Assembly (NCBI GenBank): GCA_032164245.1
Contig: JAVMKO010000018.1
Location: 310,001-374,000 of the forward strand
DNA from: Sternotherus odoratus
Lineage: Eukaryota; Chordata; Testudines; Kinosternidae
DNA: 64,000 bases
Direction: 5' to 3'
Positions 29,300-44,600 of this stretch are shown in pieces; within the stretch, counting starts at the first letter, position 1; each line of letters opens with the position of its first letter. The position numbers and the translations under genes are program-made. The notes under the pieces were generated by a model. That model was not told where the DNA came from and searched no databases. It saw nothing but the letters and a program-made list of their open reading frames with translations.

Positions 29300-32200
29300 G
29301 AATATAAAGCATTCAGAAAACATTGTCCATATTTTAAGGGCAATTCAAAACATTTTGCATGGTTCCAGCAGCTGAGTTCTTCAACAGATCCATTGATTCA
29401 GTGATGCTTTACATGCACAGTTACAAAAATAAAACTTACAAAAAAGAGACATCTATACTAGTTTTACATGCAAGTCTTGGGGACCCCCTGTTGGGCACCA
29501 ACTACTGTGTGGAACTGCTGTAAGCGTGCAACCATATAGGGAGTTCATGTTATATTCTTTATTTCTTTCACACAGTATTACTTATGTCAAATGTGTTACA
29601 CAAAGGAGCAATTCCATATTCAGGAAGCAGAAGGTCGTCCTGCTCCTGGCACTTGGGAATCCCGATTATCCAAGAAAGCTGCACTTATGTATCTTCTATC
29701 AGAAATAAGTTCCACAGTCAAGAAAGGGGGAAGCAGAAAAGCTTTTTCAAGGGGAGAACATTTTAAACTAATCAGTGGGCACATTCACTGAAAGGTTACA
29801 ACCCTGTTCAGCAAAGTACTTAAGGATATACTTAACTTTAAGCATGTGAGTAGTCCCATTAAATTAATAGAAGTACTCGTATGGCTAACAAAGCATCTGT
29901 GTAAATATTTTGCTTTATCGGGGTCTTTATCAGTAGATATACCACCAGGCCCATGGATCTGGAAGGGTAACTTGAAATAGCTCTGTATTTTACTGAAAAT
30001 TGTAAGTACAAATATAAGGGGTTAAAATGTTTCCACTGAGGTCATTACTCTTGTTGGGAAAAGATCAGTTCTATTTGTCGTAATACCAGTTAACGGGACA
30101 AACATTTATATTTCAAAATGTTAAGGTATTTCCAGTATTAATACAGAGCATTCCAGTTCATTCCAAAGGAGTTTATTTTCAAATTCTGTTCCCATTCTTT
30201 GTGTGTGGAATACTTAATGTGTAAGGTTCCATTTCAATAAAATATATGGAGATCGAGGCTTCCACGGTCAGTGTGGGAGCCAGACAATTTTTTTTAATTG
30301 AATCAGGTCATAAAGCAGCAGTTCACAAATGTACAGAGTTCTGATAAAGAGCTATATAGCACATATACTGTAATTCAATGCTGGCAGTGAAAGGAAGGAA
30401 TTAAAAACCAGGTACAATTATAGAAAAGGCACCAAGAGCACTGACTCCAGTTTTTTGCCACAATCTTTGTTTACTCTTCTTTTAAAGACACCAGTTTAAA
30501 AGCTTTTCATTTGTGAATATTTTTAGGCTTCACAAAAAGCCTGGAGTTTAAATATTTTAGTTGGTGTCCAGGATCAAGTGAGAGCAACTATTCCAAAACT
30601 ATGTAAAATTTCCACCAACCATTTGGAAATTTTAAACTGGCACTAGCAACATAAAGAAAGTCACAGAAGCCATTTCTGATTTCAGCTACACTTGTGTAAA
30701 TCCAGAGTAACTTCATTGACTTCAGGAGAATTACTCCTGATATATACTAGTGTAATTAAGATCAGGCCCCTATTGTCTAAACTTCATGACAATTTTAAAT
30801 TAGAATTTAAATTTAAAAAGTATCTGATTTCTTTGGCTCCTCACTATGTGGAAATAGCAATATACCATGACACCCCTACAAGACCAGTTTGCATCTTTTA
30901 AATTTTTTTATTTTTTAAAATTTTTGTGCATTTTTATTACATTTTCTGACTTCCAGCAGGAGATATGAAAATGTGAAACATATTTTCTACTTTCATACTA
31001 TTTCTTTTTTCAGTTTATGTTCATTCTAAGTGTTCTTTATTGGAGTGAGTGTATGGTGTTAAGCTAGATACGTTTTTGTATTCTTATGATTATCTGCTTT
31101 GCAAAAGTAACTTAATTTTCTTAAGCAATATTAGCATTCACATTACTTGGCACCATTGGCAAAAAATAAAAATTAAATTAAATTAAAAAACCTCCTGGTA
31201 GCCAAAATCAACTGTAAACATATCCTTTTTTAGTAAAGTTACTCTGCCTTTTTTCCTAAGTCTAAATACAGTAGCTCTTTTTTTTTTTGCAGTTTAGTCA
31301 TGCTTTAGCAAAATGTTCTTCTAAAGAACATTTAAAATAAAGTTTCTTATAGTGAAATAAAGTTTTTGTTTCATTTTACAGACCATAGCCACTAATGCTT
31401 TGCTTTTTTCATTTCTTTTTTCTTGAATTCATGCACATATCTCTGTTTTAATATATACAATATGTACAAACAATACATCCACACTCTTTTCGCTCATTCA
31501 GACAAAACTATACAAATAATAATTTTATCTTGCCAAGTTATTGACCCTTTGTGAATAAAATATTTAGTAATTAATCAATATATTCCCTTTCAAATATTAT
31601 TTCTCATTTTCCATTTCTACCTTCTATATATACAGAAACTGCCTAGATTTTGATGAAATAGCCAAAATAAGATATTTACTGGCCAGGATGGAGCACCACT
31701 CTGATCTTTAGGTGGTATAAATGTCCAGGCAACATATGTACGTGACTGCTCAGAACAACAAAATTACTGTAAAAAAAGGGCGCTACATACACTACAAACT
31801 ATTTTAAGTAAATAATTAAAAGTAAGGCCAGAAAATAAAGTGCTGAATATGAGAATAAGTACATGACACTTGAAATACTTGCAGGTTCTAGAAAAAATAC
31901 CAAAAAAGGAACTTTCAAAAGCTTGCTCAAGCTGCTCTCTTTATTTCCCATGCATTACCCGTTTGCCTCATATGCCAACCCACTTTGTAAATTTCCACGG
32001 GATGTATTAAAAACCTGCAGATTTAAAAAGTTGCATTAAGTGTGCTGTAGAGAGATTCAAATAAAAAGAAAGGACAGAAGTGCAAAGGAAATGACAATGC
32101 ATGTACCCAATAAAGATTTACTGATCTAAGCCCCTCCACTGACTCTTGAAGCTTCAGTTTCTTGGAGATGATTGACAGGTGCAGGAATAGCATTCTTGTG

Positions 32201-32552
32201 TTGCTTGTGCATTCCCACCTTCTCTTAACAATATTTTTGGTATAATATTTGTACAGTTCCACACGTTTTAATACAGCCCTATATGAAAAGGATAATTAAT
32301 CGCTTCTTTTGGAGAGAATGAAGCAACTCACAAATTCCTCCTGGTGTCTTTTTTCCCATGATCCAACAGAAGATTGAGTTCCAAGATGTCTTGCTGAACA
32401 AATTAAAAGTTGTCCATGAAAGTGCAAATGCAATGACCAAAACATTACTGTTAAAATCCTGCAGCTGAGATTCCCAGAACTGCAGTGGGTTTTTTGTTGT
32501 TGTTGCATGTCTCTGCTAAAAACAGAAAATGAAAACAGTCTGAAAAGCAATG
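29300..32552 (-). other. CAMTA1: CAMTA1 3' UTR (3' end not fixed)
   Basis: AT-rich sequence downstream of the CAMTA1 stop with almost no recognisable repeats, consistent with a long 3' UTR (about 3 kb in human as I recall). Minus-strand AATAAA candidates occur at the complements of 29558-29563 and 31036-31041, among others. A short element with 'TGTAAATCCAGAGTAACTTC' (30690-30775) belongs to a palindromic repeat family also seen near 46500 and 55900. Confidence 0.5.
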
Positions 32553-32616
32553 TCACATTGCTACGGGATGCTGCTGTGTATCTTCAAGTTCCTTGGCCTT
32601 TTTCAATTCTTTCACT
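32553..32616 (-). CDS. CAMTA1: CAMTA1 terminal coding exon, read in two frames
   Basis: The acceptor TTGTTTCAG precedes 32616. Joined directly to 49631 it reads (R)VKELKKAKELEDTQQHPVAM and stops at 32553-32555. Joined through the 31-nt cassette it reads SERIEKGQGT and stops at 32584-32586. Confidence 0.92.
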
Positions 32617-35600
32617 CTGAAACAATAAAAAGGCTCTCTATAACATTTCTATTCCAAAATAATTTCAACAGGCAAAAGTCAAAGATCCCTCACTACAACT
32701 TCCAGTATAAAGTTGCCATCACATGAAGTAAACTCAGGAGTATCAAGAAGAATGAACCTCCCGATACAGTAAACAATTGGGAGCCAGAGAAGGGGAGAAC
32801 AAAATTATTCAGAAGGAAAAAATCACCTTTTGCAACCCATTTCTGGACAAGTTTATTTAATGCCCAAATTCATTCTACTATCAAATCACCTCATCTAATT
32901 ATCTCATGACTGCTTTTCATCAACTGCTTTTCTGCTGCTGCCTCATGTACCAGATAATTTGAGAAAAAACACACTTTCTGCACTACCCCCTTTTCTAAGT
33001 AGGACACCAAACAGGGGCAGATGCTGCTGTACCCAGCATTGTGGGGAGAACAGATTTATTCCAGACTTCCATGGAAAAGTTCTACTTAATTTATACAGTA
33101 CCTTAGATTAGTAGAATTTACATGTGTGTATGGACTTTATACTGGCATCACTGTAAGCAGATATGTTACTTCAACTTATGGTCTCAGTCTCACTGTCAGC
33201 ATCTGAATAGCCTGGATACTTGTAGGATATATTTATTTGTATCTTTATAAGCCCCAGTCAGGAGTAGTCTCTCCATGGACTACTAACTGTAAAGAGCATT
33301 CAGCTGCTACAGTTGTGAGCACTTAAGAAATGCAAGTGCATTCAGTGATTTATGTAGCACCTATCACCATTAGATCTTGGTGCTCATTTACAAAGCTGTA
33401 GTACGTTAAGTGAAAATATGGGAAATTGAAAACTAAACATATTAAATATGACTTGTGTCATGCCCAGAAACCTATCAAGGTTGTGACTTGGTTAACATAC
33501 TTTTGCTTTTGTTGCTCTGTCACTTCACTGAGGCTTCCTTGAAGTGACTAATGAACAACTCCAGCCATCCAGAATTGATCTCAACTGTCATGCTGTCAAG
33601 ACTTTATGAAGTTGCATAGTAAGGAACCCAGATTCAAAGGAGAGAGTTTGGGGTCCCAGTCATCTTTTGGATGGGGAAATGAGTTTCTAATGCAGTTCTA
33701 TAAACCTCTGCCTTTGTCTCCACTATGTATAGCTTAATCTAACTTGGTCAAATGAAGCATTAATGTCACAAAATAACTGCATAGTTTGTACTGGACTTGA
33801 GGTAGCTCATTAGGACTATATAACCCATATGATTTTAACTATTTTTAATTACAATATACACAACTTAGTAAAATAATTTTAGACCTAGCTTGTCATGGAC
33901 TCATTTTTTATGAACTATCACAATGCATTAACTCCTGTTCAGAATGAAATTGTTAAACCTGATTTCAGATGCAGTGTATTGGAATAAGCTACTATATACA
34001 GAATCACATCTACCGTGTTTCCCCGAAAATAAAACAGTGTCTTATATTAATTTTTGCTCCCAAAATTACATTACATTATATTACAGCGAGAGGCAAAACT
34101 GGAAGTACGTCTTATTTTCGGGGGATGTCTTACTTTCGGGGAAACAGGGTATGTGAAAAAACCTGCCTGAGTCTGCATATCCTTGCTCAGTTATTCTGAG
34201 TGAGGGTAGTTTTCCCCCAAAAGGTTATGATTATGACCCAAAGTAGAAGGATTTAGCAGAGCACATACACAGATGTTAGTACATTAATTTCTTAAGCAAA
34301 CTGACTTAAGACACACCATAAGGGGGAAACATTCAGTGGTGCTTTATAAAGTATTGCAAGTTTCACATCTGTAAATGGGCATAAGGAAGTCCAACTAAAT
34401 CTGAATGAATGTAACAGAGCCACAGGTTAGCATAATTTAGATGCATTGTGAATAGAACAGAGGCACTTAGCAGAAAGACAACCAATATAGAGTGAAAATT
34501 AAAGTAGGCACCACCACTATCTTTTGGCCCCCTATGCCAGAGACTCCTTTATACTTGCATATTGATGTGTAACCATACAAACTTACATACCATCTCTGAA
34601 TTTGGCCCAGTGACTGTATGCGGAATAACTTTGTGTATGCTCATCTGTATAGAAATGTAGCCAGTGTGGCGCTATTTGATGTTTTTAGCTAGATGTTTTA
34701 AACTCTTTCAGCAAAATCAGTCCTAGCATTCAGGATATCCTGTAAGCTTGTGACTGTGTGTGTGGGGTGGGGGGGTGTTCATGGGCTCCAGCAATGAATG
34801 AATGGCTCACATGGGTCAGTATGCATGTGTTTAGAACATTACTAATTGTCTTTATTTTGCTGATGTGTTTGAGAATTCAATGCTTGGGAGGACACAGAAT
34901 GTGGATATTGCTGATCAAAAGTGAAAATAGGGTCTGTGGTATTTCATCACATGTGGCATGTCTCTGAAGTTCTGGCTCCACTAACAACATGAACTGTGGC
35001 TGAAAGTGGCTCATATTCCCACTTTCTGAAACACTAAACAGTTTTGACTGACGCTAGGATTTAAACCATTCCAGTACAGATTCAGGGAGCTGCACTGCTG
35101 TAAAACAATGATTCAATGTTGTAGTGTAGTCAAAGTATCATTGCAGTGAAAGATGTGTCAAAGGCTGTCTTTTCTTCCCTGCTGTAAGGAAGGTGACTTC
35201 TACGGATCCAGGATTTCACTCCAGTTGCCTGGGAGGAATTCTCCATTCTGTGTTCTATTAAGGTTACTCCCTATTCTCTCTTTGCAGCTCACTGTGGTTG
35301 TTCTGCTAATTAGCTGGTGGTCCTATTTCTATATTACAGGATATATGCATTCAAAACCAATAGAGGGAATTTATAATACTGTACTTACAATAAACACAAA
35401 GTGAGAATATTCTTAATTTGTTAAAACTTAAGCTCTTTCTGTGTAGCAGGAAAGTGAAAAGTTACTTCTCCCTAAATGTACACTAGTACACATTTAATGC
35501 TGAGACTAATCACACATATGCACAAAATATCACCTATGATGCAGGACAACTTGTGCATTTTTCAGTTGCACCTCTTACTGTAATATAAAATTCACCTGTT

Positions 35601-38600
35601 ATTACTATAGGTCTCAGTGAGAACATGCACAATTGGTAAGCTGTGACTCTTACTGATGCATGCTGTCTCCATGTTTAGCACTTCAACATGCAAGTTCTAC
35701 ACTAACAGAGCACACTTTTGCTGGAAAAATGCAAGACATGCTTTGCTGCCAACTTCAACCTAGGACATGCAACATCTGTACTGGTGCATACCTGTTTAAG
35801 TGGAAATTGCATGCTAATGCAAGTTGATTACTGTAGCATTCACTATTTGCACTAGTACAGATCCTGTTCAGAAATATGCAACACCTTTCTGGTCAAATGA
35901 GTCCTGTACTAGTTACAAGGTTTGTAGGCTTGTACAAATTTTGGAACTGCAATGTTGATCGTTGCTTAAACATAAAGAACATACCATTCCTGAGTTTCCC
36001 AGGTATGAAATACAACACAATGGTGTGTTCATTACTGAAAGATGCTGCAGAGTGCACAATTATATTCACAGACCCCATGTGCTTCACAAACTTGTATCCC
36101 ACAGCATCTGGAAATGGACTTAAAAGCTGATGCTAATGTTAATACTTTTTGAATTTGTTAAATTTTCCCACATGGTCAATAGCCCTGTTGGGTAGGGAAG
36201 GAAGATAGAAAAGTGCATGTTTGCACAGGTAGTCAGTCTATTTTTATAATGTACTGCATGATAATACGAAGAATATGCCTAAATGGTGTCGAAGTTGTGG
36301 TGACATAGATTTAATGTTCTTGGTTGCAGCCTAAGGATGATGTTTTATTTTTAACTCATACTTAGAAAAGCCTGGCCCAGGTGAAATATCCCAATATAAG
36401 GGGGTTCCTTGGCTGAGAGAGCACAGACAGAGCCATTCTAGTAGCTCTTGGTTGCTCCTCAGTATAAGGAGTCTGGGTGCAGTGGAGTAGGCTCTGGCTG
36501 TTCTTGGATGGCTCAGTGCAGCTAGAATGTAAACTGAAGCACCTCTGAGGCTGCTCTTTGGTAGAGTGGGGACTGGCCAGGCCTGTGAGTTTGGGTGGCA
36601 AAAATCTCTTTTTTTTTCCAGCTCTGTACTAAGTGCAAAAATGAAGACACCGAATCAGTCACGGTCTTCTTTAGATCCACTCTGAGCGGTTTTTAAATAA
36701 TGTTTGAGATAAAATATAGACCTGTTTTTCTTATATAGAATTTAAAATACTTATTAATGACCAAACAGCTCTAAATTGCTCTCAAGTGAACCTGAGTTAA
36801 TGTTTTTGAACTGATTATTTTTTTGTCCCGTGGTTCATTTAGAAGTCTTGCCAATTTGTCACATAAAAAGTGCACAATCCAAGATCTTCAGCAATGCTCT
36901 TGGAAAGTAGTGATTCATATCACCAGCAGCAGCAGTTTAATACTTCCATAATTAAACAAAAATCATTTCTTGATCAGTGCCATTTTTATTTGGTGATGAT
37001 TTTACAGTGATATGCTAGAACAGGCCCGTTATCCATTTACTAGCACTCGTAAAAAAAGTACAAACTAAAATTTCAAAATATGAAACAATGTGATTCCAAG
37101 ATGGATTCCTGGACAAATTAAAACCCCCTATAAATAGAAATTCATAATAGCAGTGCTGCTCACAAGAGAGCAACAGCTGGTACTGCCTTACTGCAACTAA
37201 CCAAGATATTTTCTGCACCTTGTTTAATCTCTTTCCACTTTGAATTTCAGGTGGGGAAGGGGGCTGAGGTCTGTGGAGGATCCCTTCCTTTGCCAGTATC
37301 AGCAACCCGCCAGGAGTAAAAAACTGCACCAGATTTTTCATAAAATGAAGGAGGCTTTTGGCCCAGAAAATGACTGCTCTCTGAGTGGATGGTCCACCTG
37401 GATCTGAGCAGACTCCAAACATTGATACCTGTGTCTGCACCTCAAGTCAGGGCAGCCATGGGCAGAAGTTGCACTAGGCTAAAGTTTTAGGTGGAGGCTG
37501 TAACTTGTTTCCACTCTATATGCAGGTTCTCATTAGTTACGGGCACTTCTGAAAGTGCCTTAGTGCTGTGATGTGGCTGACAGGGCTGTTCCAGTGAAGT
37601 CCTGCTGGTGCTGAAATGTGAGCGCTGTAGCCTGAGGCACCACCTCACATGCAGCCTTCATCACGAAGAGCTGTTATGCTGGTGCACTGGCCCCGTGAAT
37701 GGTGCACAGAATTGGGAAGAAGGTGAATTTATTTTGTGTGTGTGTGTGTGTGTGTGTGGTAGGGACCCAGTGTCAAAGGCTCCACTGGAGACCTCTGAAT
37801 CACACATTTTAGCCAGAGGCCACCGCCAGGTACAGGTCATTCTTCACTAGTGAGTGAAGGGCAGCTGGACTGAATAAGCCAGAGTGACAGGGAGTATCCC
37901 TGCTCCCCCTTTATAGTGTTCTAGTAAGTTAACTGTGAGGTTTGGTCCTTTTAAACATGAACAGAGCTTTTGAACTGTGACCCTGTGAAGTGTAAAGATC
38001 ACAAACAATCCCAGAGCTTTGAAAGTGCCCCAGCTAGACAGTTCTCATGACCTTTGGATTATTTATTCAAATGCCATTAAGGAAGTTGCATTGTTATGTG
38101 CTGAAGCAATGTAGTAAGCAACAGCCCTGAAAGCCTGCAGCAGTTTGTACTATATTATTTCCCTCAAATTTCACGACAATTTGTGAGCAAATGAATTAGG
38201 CCTTAGAAAAGTTACAGCAGACAATAGCTTCATGGATAAAGCGTAAGGCAAAGCTGTTTTATAAAAATTACTCTAACGCCCAGCCAGGGAAATATTCAAT
38301 GAGTCAGTGAGATTACAGCAAAAAACTTCTGGCAATGTTGGAGGTCAGTGATATAAAGGACAGAGTGAATTAGAGCCACAGAAGGCTTTTTAGTCAGTTA
38401 CCTGTTGCTCTGAGAGCTGAACTGGCTTGTGTGAAATTTAGGAAATGGGAGCTCTTGCCTTTTTCCAGATATCTCATTTGGATTGCAAAACAAAAAAGAC
38501 AGAAAGGCCCAATAAGAATGACACCCCAGAGCATGGGGCCTGCAATTTAACGCACCAAAAACATTCAGTCCCTGCAAAAGGTAAATGAAACAAAATTACT

Positions 38601-41600
38601 TTGGAAACTTTCATTCCAGTCACTTTGACATGTGCCCCACATGATATTTTTCTCCCATTATGCTTACATTGGATCACTCAGGAGAGGGCTTTGCCCCCTC
38701 TCCCTAACAGTTCCCCCATTCTTAATGTTAGTACAAGACACATAAGAAATTGGGTATTTAATGCAATGGCTGCTGTATAGCACACATTTCCTGCTTTTAT
38801 TAAACGAACCTTGGTGTACAAGAGTGGGAGAGGCTGTAGAGACGGGACTGCAGAGAGCAACAGATGACATTTTATGGGGTTATTAATTCAGGTATGAAAT
38901 AAAGAAGTTGTACTTACCAGAGTAATTGACATCACATGGTACACATACCCTCCCAAATACAGAGAACCACAACATAACCAAAGGGATGAAGTTTTTTAAA
39001 GGATGCTGCCATAAATGAATTTATTCCTTATATTACTGCTTGTTTCCTACGGTAACTTTGCTTGTTCTGCCCAAGAAAACAGGCTAGAACCTTTGCTGTA
39101 AGCAGACAGTAGTTTAACCAGTACAGTAAAACCTCCATTTAACGGACTAATTCAGGCGAGGGGGTGTCCGTTAAATCAAAAAGTCCGTTATTTAATAATA
39201 ATAAAAAAATGAGCTGTCGGAGCAGCAGCCCGCCCGCCACAGGGTCGGGGCAGCAGCTCCGCAGCCCGCCCGCTGCCGGGACCGGGGCACTGGCTGCCGG
39301 GAGCCGTCAGCCAGCCCACCCGGGCACTGGCTGCCAGGAGCCGGGCGACAGCCGGCAGCCAGCCCGCCAGAAATGGATCAGGAATGCATCAGACTTGCTC
39401 AGAAATTTTGTCCGTTGCATCCGAAGTCCGTTAAATCGAGGTCCGTTAAATCGAGGGTTTACTGTACAACAGTTCAGGAAGACTTGATTGTTATGAATAC
39501 CAGCTCCTCAGAATTATGGGAGAAAGGGTCACTGGAGCATCGCACAGCTCTGTGAGTGTCTTGTAGCTGCATCTGTATTCTGAACAAAACTTGCATGTGC
39601 GAGGCTAATAGGAAGTTTAAAGAAAGGAACAGGTGAACATTTTATATGTTTAGGGGAAAGCAGCAGAGATTCAGCATAGCTGAAATCTCTCCAAGGTTTG
39701 TTTGGGATGAAAGGAGCTACTTACTGGTAGGTTATTATTACCAGTTCCTTCTGAAATAGCATGTTATCACTGCTGCAGTAATGTAGCCAATTAATAGTGA
39801 CTAAATAAGGCCCTTTGAAATCTGCAGCTCTCTTACTTAAATTCCACCCAAAAATCTTAACCTGCTCAGGGAAATCTGTTATATTTAATCCAGGTAATTC
39901 TTTGGGAGAACACCTTCCTCCCTTCACTTTAAAAAATAATAATAATGAAACCTCATGATATAAACTAAAAATTAGGGCTGTCAAGCAATTATAAAAATTA
40001 ATCGCAATTAATTGCACAATTAATCACACTGTTAATAATATACCATTCATTTAAATATTTTTGCATGTTTTCTCCATTTTCAAATATATTGTTTCCAATT
40101 ACACCTCAGAATACAAAGTGTACAGTACTGTATTTTTGAATTCAAATTATTTGCACTATAACAAAAAATAGTATTTTTCAATTAACCTAAAATAAGTACT
40201 GTAGTGCAGTTTATTATAAAAGTTGAACTTACAAATGTCAAATTATGTACAAAAAAATAACTACATTCAAAAATAAAATAATGTAAAACTTGTAGAGCCT
40301 ACAAGTCCACTCAGGCCTACTTAAGCCAATCACTCAGACAAACAAGCTTGGTCATATTTGCAGGAGATAATGGTGCCCACTGCTTGTTTACAATGTTACC
40401 TGAAAGTGAGAAGAGGTGTTCATATGGCACTGTTGTAACCGGCATCGCAAGATAGTTATGTGCCAGATGCGCTAAAGATTCATATGTTCCTTTATGTACC
40501 ATTCCAGAGGACACGGGTCCATGCTGATGACAGGTTCCTCTTGATAACAATCCAAAGCAGAGTGCACTGACGCATGCTCATTTTCATTATCTGAGTCAGA
40601 TGCCAACAGCAGAAGGTTGGTTTTTTTTTGGTGGTTTGGGTTCTGCAGTTTCTGCATCAGTGTGTTGCTCTTTTAAAACTCCTGAAAGCATGTGCCACAC
40701 CTCGTCCTTCTCAGATTTTGGATGGTGCTTCAGATTCTTAAACCTTAGGTCAAGTGCTGCGGCTATGTTTAGAAATCGCACATTGGTACCTTCTTTGCAT
40801 TTTGTCAGATCTGCAGTGACAGTGTTTGTAAATCAATCAACATGTGCTAGGTCATCATCTGAGACTGCTATAACATGAAATATATGGCAGTAAGCAGGTA
40901 AAAAAGAGCAGAGGACTAAGGAGTTCAGTCACATTTAATTAACACTATTTTTTTTTAAACGATCAGCATGGAAGCATGTCCTCTGGAATGGCTGCTGAAG
41001 GATGAAGGGACACGCGAATGTTTAGCATATCTGGCACAAATATCTTGTGCTGCTGGCTACAACGGTGCCATGTGAACGCCCGTTCTCCTTTCAGGTGATG
41101 TAAATAAGAAGCAGGCAGCAGTATGTCCCATAAATATAAACAAACTCGCTTGTCTTAGCAATTGGCTGAACAAGAAGTAGGACTGAGTGGACTTATAGGC
41201 TGCGAAGCTTTACATAACTGCGTTCAAAAACAAAACAATGCAACAAAAAAAATCTACATTTGTAAATTACACTTTCACGATAGATTGCACTACAGTACTT
41301 GTATGAGGTGAATTGAAAAATACTATTTTTCAATCATTTTTAAAGTGCAAATATTTGTAATAAAAATATAAAGTGTGCACTGTTCACTTTGTATTCTGTG
41401 TTGTAATAGAAATCAATTTGAAGAGTTGAAAATGTAGAAAACATCTAAAAATATTTGTAAATTTCAATTGGTATTCTATTGTTTAACTGTGATTAATTGT
41501 GATAGTTTTTTTAATCGCAGTTAAATTTTTTTAGTTAATTGTGATTGACAGCCCTACTAAAAATCTCTGTGTTGTCACTGTGCATGTAACAAGCACGTGT

Positions 41601-44600
41601 GTATGCATATACATGCAGTATGTGTGGGGTGTGTCAGTTTGTGCATGTCAGTGTGTGTTTGAGTGTTGGTGCACTGTGTGGTGTGTGTATATGCACATAC
41701 AGGGTTTGTGTGCATGTTGATACATGCACATTTACAGCAATAAAGAATGAGTAGTTGTCATATAGTCTCTTATGTTTTAGTGGCATGGTAGGCGATACAC
41801 CTTGCAGCAGCTCATCACTTACATTTTCCAAATATATAGAAAAAGTAGTAGTACAGGTTAAAAGAGTAAGAAGCAGAAACTGGTTTATTGTGAAAATGAG
41901 AACTGTGCACTTGGAATGATTTCTGATGCATCATGCTAAAATGTATTTACAGTCCCTAACCCATTATTCGTTGAAAAAATTGGTTGATTTAAAGTTATTA
42001 GTCACTGGCCGTACTTACCTGATTCACATTCTTTAATTATTTGTACTACAGTGGAGCTCAAAGTTCCCAATCAAGGATTGGGTCCAACTGAGCTAGACAC
42101 TATGCAAATGTGTACAAAGACAATTGACATATGGATAGAGGTAACAATTGAATGTGGACCATTTTTACATACATATATCCATTTGCAATATATTTTTCCT
42201 CAATTATAGATGAAATGCCAGGTCTCCCCTGTGCACCTCAGACTAGATCACATAGTGGTTAGTTCCTTATAAGTGTTGTATTCAAGGTAGGTCTTAAGAA
42301 AAATCTCTGAACATCTGCTGCTTCCTTACTATTTCAGATGTCAGGGATTGTTATATTTAATGTATATAAAATACACAAAGCTATTTACATCTATAGTATA
42401 AGAAGATTCCTTTGTTTTATTTGGAAAATCACGTGGGCTAAGAACTATCACTGTACATCTTATTGGTTTATGGAGAGATGAGCCATTGAATGGACAAATG
42501 GAAATGGACAAAAATCCATTCATCTCTGCTGTACATTAAAAAAGGTGGGAGGTGCTCAATTGTGCTCCCCATACATTCTTGTAACAGAATAGAATATTTA
42601 GACAATTTCTCATTAATTCCAGTTACTTACAGTGAAACGAGCACTTTTTAAAAAAATATTTGAGGAATCGGTGTTTTACTGTATATCAGATTGTGATGCA
42701 GAGACAGTGAAATCATATACAATTCAAAGAAAAGCAAAACGATTGATGTTCCTGGCTGCTTTTTGGTCATATAAACCAGCTATTGAAATATTCCGTACCA
42801 GTGAGTAACTGCAAGAGATTTGAAGCCCGTCTATCCTACTATATATAACCTAGGGAGAAATCTGTACATATACTACACCTTCAGAAATTGCTTCCTGTAA
42901 TTTCGGATATGCTCTACAATTCATTTAAACTGAAACAATAGCGAGATAGTTCTTGTTAAATAAATTCCACTCAAGTAGCACTGAACTCTCCAGCTGCTGC
43001 AGAGTGCCACACAAAAATCCCAGGGCAGATCCTCAGCTGGCAGAACTTGCCATAACGCCACTGCAATCTATTATCTGTCCCCAGTCTCTCACCCTTGAAA
43101 ATTATCTGGGTCTTTATTTTCATTACTGAATGTGACATCTTGTGCAGTAACTGAAGTTCTTCGAGATGAGTGTCCCTGGGGGTGCTCCACTCCAAGTGAA
43201 AGTGCGTCCCTGCGCCTTTGCTAAGAGAGTTTTGCAGCAGTGCCTATACAGGTCGTGCAAGCGCAGTGTCTACCTCGCACACCGCTGGCACCTCAATAGC
43301 AAACCCAGACTCCTCAGTTCTTTCTCTACCCTGGAATCTGTCACGAACGCCAAAGTAGAGGGGAGGGCAGTAGGTAGAGGGGCCCACAGGAACACTTATC
43401 TTGAAGAACTTCAGTCACTGCACAAGACGAGTAACCTTCTCTTCTTCTTCGAGAGATGTTCGTGTGGGTGCTCCACTCCAGGAGACTGAAGAGCAGTGCC
43501 TGCCGGGATGGTATTATTTCTAGAACAATGAAATTCTTAACATTTACTCACTTCTGCTACATATCCAGTACTTTTGTTCTGTGTTACCTGCATGTAAAGC
43601 TGGGAAGCTAGAAAGAAATTTTTCAGAGCTTCATAGCCTGTCCTACAGGAAGAAGTGCAGTTTGCATGAGAGCCCCTTATGCATTCTGCAATAGTTGAAC
43701 AAATGAATTTAGTAGGTAACCTATGCTGCTTTTTGTCTGTAGGTGAAGGAAAAGGGCAGCAGCAGAGGACTGGAGTGGTAACTGCTAACTGTATGAGGGA
43801 ACAGGGGAGTTAAAGAGCAATTCACTGAAGAGGATGAGGACTGTGAAGGGCAGCAATAAAACTGCAATGGTGGGAGAGGAGTTTGGAGGGGAAGCAGCAT
43901 AGCTTTTTGAATATGAATTGTTAATTTGCAATTAGGCAAATCTTCAGTGCAGTCTCATAAACCGATATATAGCTACAAACCCCTGCACAGGCCCAACATC
44001 TACCGCCTACTAACTCAGTTAAACAAACATGACTAGGAAAGATTGGGTGGTCCCCCATTCAGTCCAGGACGGTGTATTGGCGAGAAAGAGTGTCCCAGCT
44101 AGTAGGATTCACATCAGGGTTCTGTCTTTGGACCCTTTTGTAGAAGCTGAATAAATCTGGAACCCTGTTCACTTTCCACCACTGGAAAGAAGGGTAAAGC
44201 CACCTCCCTGTCTCTTCCTGAACTCCAACTTTTGGATTCTTTTCTCCTAAGTTTTCTGTTTCTCTGAAAAGTATTGAACATCTTCAGAAACACAGATGCA
44301 GTGTTTAGTTGCTGTTGGGAGAGGGGGAGAGTCTCCTTTCCTTAGCCTCTCCCACTACTGCTCAGCAAAAGCCTTCAGAAGCAGCATAGTGAAACTGACA
44401 CGCTTGTACTGGAGCACCATTGTAGCTGTTCAGAAAACCACCAGGCAGCAGTGACACTGTGCAGTGACGGGGAGTCAGGATGCCTGAGTTCTGAGCTCTG
44501 GAAGGGAGTATGTGGAGAACAGGAGACCCGGAGTCTGAATCTCTCTACCCTGCACCAAGTGCAGTCGTTTACACCAATGTAATCTTTCTTGTGGGGTGCT

